13,595 bases of DNA. Source: Bacillota bacterium (GTDB lineage Bacteria; Bacillota; Clostridia; Christensenellales; CAG-138). Below are positions 13,506-13,595 of this stretch, piece by piece. The translations under genes and the position numbers were made by a program. Location: contig JAEZGQ010000171.1 of NCBI GenBank assembly GCA_023416895.1, positions 1 through 13,595 of the forward strand. The letters run 5' to 3'. Under the pieces are notes generated by a model, which worked only from the letters and a program-made list of their open reading frames with translations, did not search any database and was not told the origin of the DNA. Every line of letters starts with the position of its first letter. The stretch's first letter is position 1.

Positions 13506-13595
13506 AGGCCTGCGGCTAGAGGCGCTTCTCGAGTACGTAAGCCGCATGAACGCGACCGATTTGCATTTGAGCGTAGGCTCGGTTCCCCTGATCCG
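13492..13595 (+). CDS. pilT: Type IV pilus retraction ATPase PilT, N-terminal fragment
   Basis: The first 34 codons of a gene cut by the window end. PilT is the paralogous hexameric ATPase that retracts the pilus and drives twitching. The segment LLEYVSRMNATDLHLSVGS and the PLIR that follows match the N-terminus of PilT (the typical form has A-S-D-L-H-L followed by G-S-x-P-x-x-R). GAGGA at 13481-13485 lies six bases before the ATG, inside pilB, so the two are probably coupled. The rest of the pilus cluster would be expected downstream. Confidence 0.88.
   Translation, partial: MPETEGLRLEALLEYVSRMNATDLHLSVGSVPLI

Overview
The window looks like chromosomal core sequence from an anaerobic, moderately GC-rich member of the Clostridia (Bacillota). 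The evidence is a Re-type citrate synthase (an enzyme of strict anaerobes), strong AGGAGG-like ribosome binding sites, consensus TTGACA/TATAAT promoters, a lipoprotein-type PstS, a monoderm-style pst-phoU-phoB-phoR operon and type IV pilus ATPase genes. The lineage is an inference: no rRNA gene is present. All recognised genes are on the + strand, and I see no phage, plasmid, CRISPR, IS or tRNA signal.

Layout. (1) 1-176 is the C-terminal end of prolyl-tRNA synthetase, followed by an intrinsic terminator. (2) 177-630 has no certain gene. It holds three GTAG-plus-hairpin repeats arranged like REP/BIME elements, a possible 64-codon ORF, a consensus promoter and a 14-bp palindrome just downstream of it. 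(3) 631-3414 holds two carbon-metabolism genes, Re-citrate synthase and a short-form malic enzyme. Each has its own promoter and terminator. (4) 3514-10068 is a tightly packed phosphate operon, pstS-pstC-pstA-pstB-phoU-phoB-phoR. It lies behind a promoter with PhoP-box-like TTAACA repeats, and from pstB onward the genes overlap at ATGA junctions. Pst imports phosphate, PhoU links the transporter to the kinase, and PhoR/PhoB are expected to control the operon itself. (5) 10149-11195 encodes a P1/DmpA-family peptidase. (6) 11196-11828 is a 633-nt gap with a terminator, an AT-rich stretch, a consensus promoter and a structured leader. (7) 11829-13595 is the start of a type IV pilus locus: pilB with two c-di-GMP-binding-type MshEN motifs, overlapping the start of pilT, which runs off the end.

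The most unusual item is PstS. Its two halves are in the reverse of the canonical order: the SGT-containing half comes first and the usual N-terminal half last. This looks like a circular permutation at the interdomain hinge. Other points worth a look are the BIME-like repeats in a clostridial genome, a 28-codon ORF that exactly bridges the pstS stop and the pstC start and contains a strong stem-loop, the palindrome at the citrate synthase promoter, and the attenuator-like leader of pilB.
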